DNA from: an uncultured Bacteroidota bacterium
GTDB lineage: Bacteria; Bacteroidota; Bacteroidia; Chitinophagales; Chitinophagaceae
NCBI GenBank assembly: GCA_946479055.1
Contig: CAMLEX010000045.1
Location: 1-13,187 of the forward strand
DNA: 13,187 bases
Direction of reading: 5' to 3'
Below, one piece after another: positions 13,001 through 13,187 of this stretch (position 1 is the stretch's first letter; each line of letters starts with the position of its first letter). The notes beneath the pieces were generated by a model. That model had not been told where the DNA came from. It did no database searches and saw only the letters and a program-made list of their open reading frames with translations. A program made the translations under genes and the position numbers.

Positions 13001-13187
13001 TTTTTCCGGTTTTAGTGTTTTTAAATTCATTCAATATTCTTAATTGTTTACCCAGCAATTCAGCTTGTAGTTGCAGGTTTTGAAGCATCGCCCTGATAAT
13101 TACTTCCCGGTTGGGTGTTTGTACCGCCTGTGTTTTAAGAACCCTGTAGGAACTATCCAGCGCAGCCAGGTCTTCAGAAAACTGGGA
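12972..13187 (-). CDS. 3' end of an upstream gene, possibly an anti-sigma-type protein (partial)
   Basis: An open minus-strand frame enters from the window edge and continues for 71 codons to a TAG at 12972-12974, overlapping the DUF4097 start by 29 nt. The visible part, starting SQFSEDLAALDSSYRVLK and including REVIIRAMLQNLQLQAELLG, is strongly helical and resembles the carboxy-terminal coiled region of Bacteroidota anti-sigma or sigma-associated proteins, recalled from memory rather than compared. The overlap suggests co-transcription and coupling with the DUF4097 gene. The start and the main domain lie outside the window. Confidence 0.55.
   Translation of the reverse strand, partial: SQFSEDLAALDSSYRVLKTQAVQTPNREVIIRAMLQNLQLQAELLGKQLRILNEFKNTKTGKNEKINYPRI

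Overview
The window looks like chromosomal DNA of a Bacteroidota bacterium, probably family Chitinophagaceae. This is inferred from the AT-rich sequence, promoter -7 elements of the TAnnTTTG type, mostly absent Shine-Dalgarno sites, the hemA-C-D-E-F...hemB gene order, and a DUF4097 protein following what looks like the end of an anti-sigma-type gene. The organism cannot be named from the window alone.

Positions 62-6451 (minus strand) hold a haem/tetrapyrrole operon transcribed hemA > hemC > hemD > hemE > hemF > four-helix-bundle gene > hemB. Genes are tightly spaced or overlapping except around the four-helix-bundle (S23/23S-IVP-like) gene, which sits as a foreign-looking insert between hemF and hemB. 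A 214-bp divergent region with two dyads separates hemA from hemH (plus strand), which is followed by a HemJ-like protoporphyrinogen oxidase gene. Together the genes cover glutamyl-tRNA to protohaem by the oxygen-using branch (HemF rather than HemN), except for hemL and the glutamyl-tRNA synthetase, which must lie elsewhere.

Positions 8527-11795 (plus strand) are accessory single genes: an MmcQ/YjbR-family protein, an exported GH18 chitinase-like hydrolase, a secreted transglutaminase-like protein and a small orphan. Positions 11987-13187 (minus strand) hold a secreted DUF4097 repeat protein and the 3' end of a gene that overlaps its start.

The most unusual structure is a dispersed family of degenerate repeats built on a strict 7-nt period. 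Two flavours are visible, roughly NGTGARY and AAAAGTG/AACTTCG. They occur at 1-42, 1045-1079, 1486-1506, 4786-4820, 7723-7751, 7867-7908, 11799-11833 and 11964-11984. They abut gene ends and often occur as pairs in opposite orientation. One pair encloses the four-helix-bundle gene, two pairs enclose about 186 bp without a gene, and one array is translated in frame as part of an apparent insertion of about 20 residues in HemC. A working hypothesis, not shown here, is a mobile or structured repeat family with the four-helix-bundle gene as its protein-coding member. A separate 131-bp unit with 15-bp inverted ends lies at 10145-10275.
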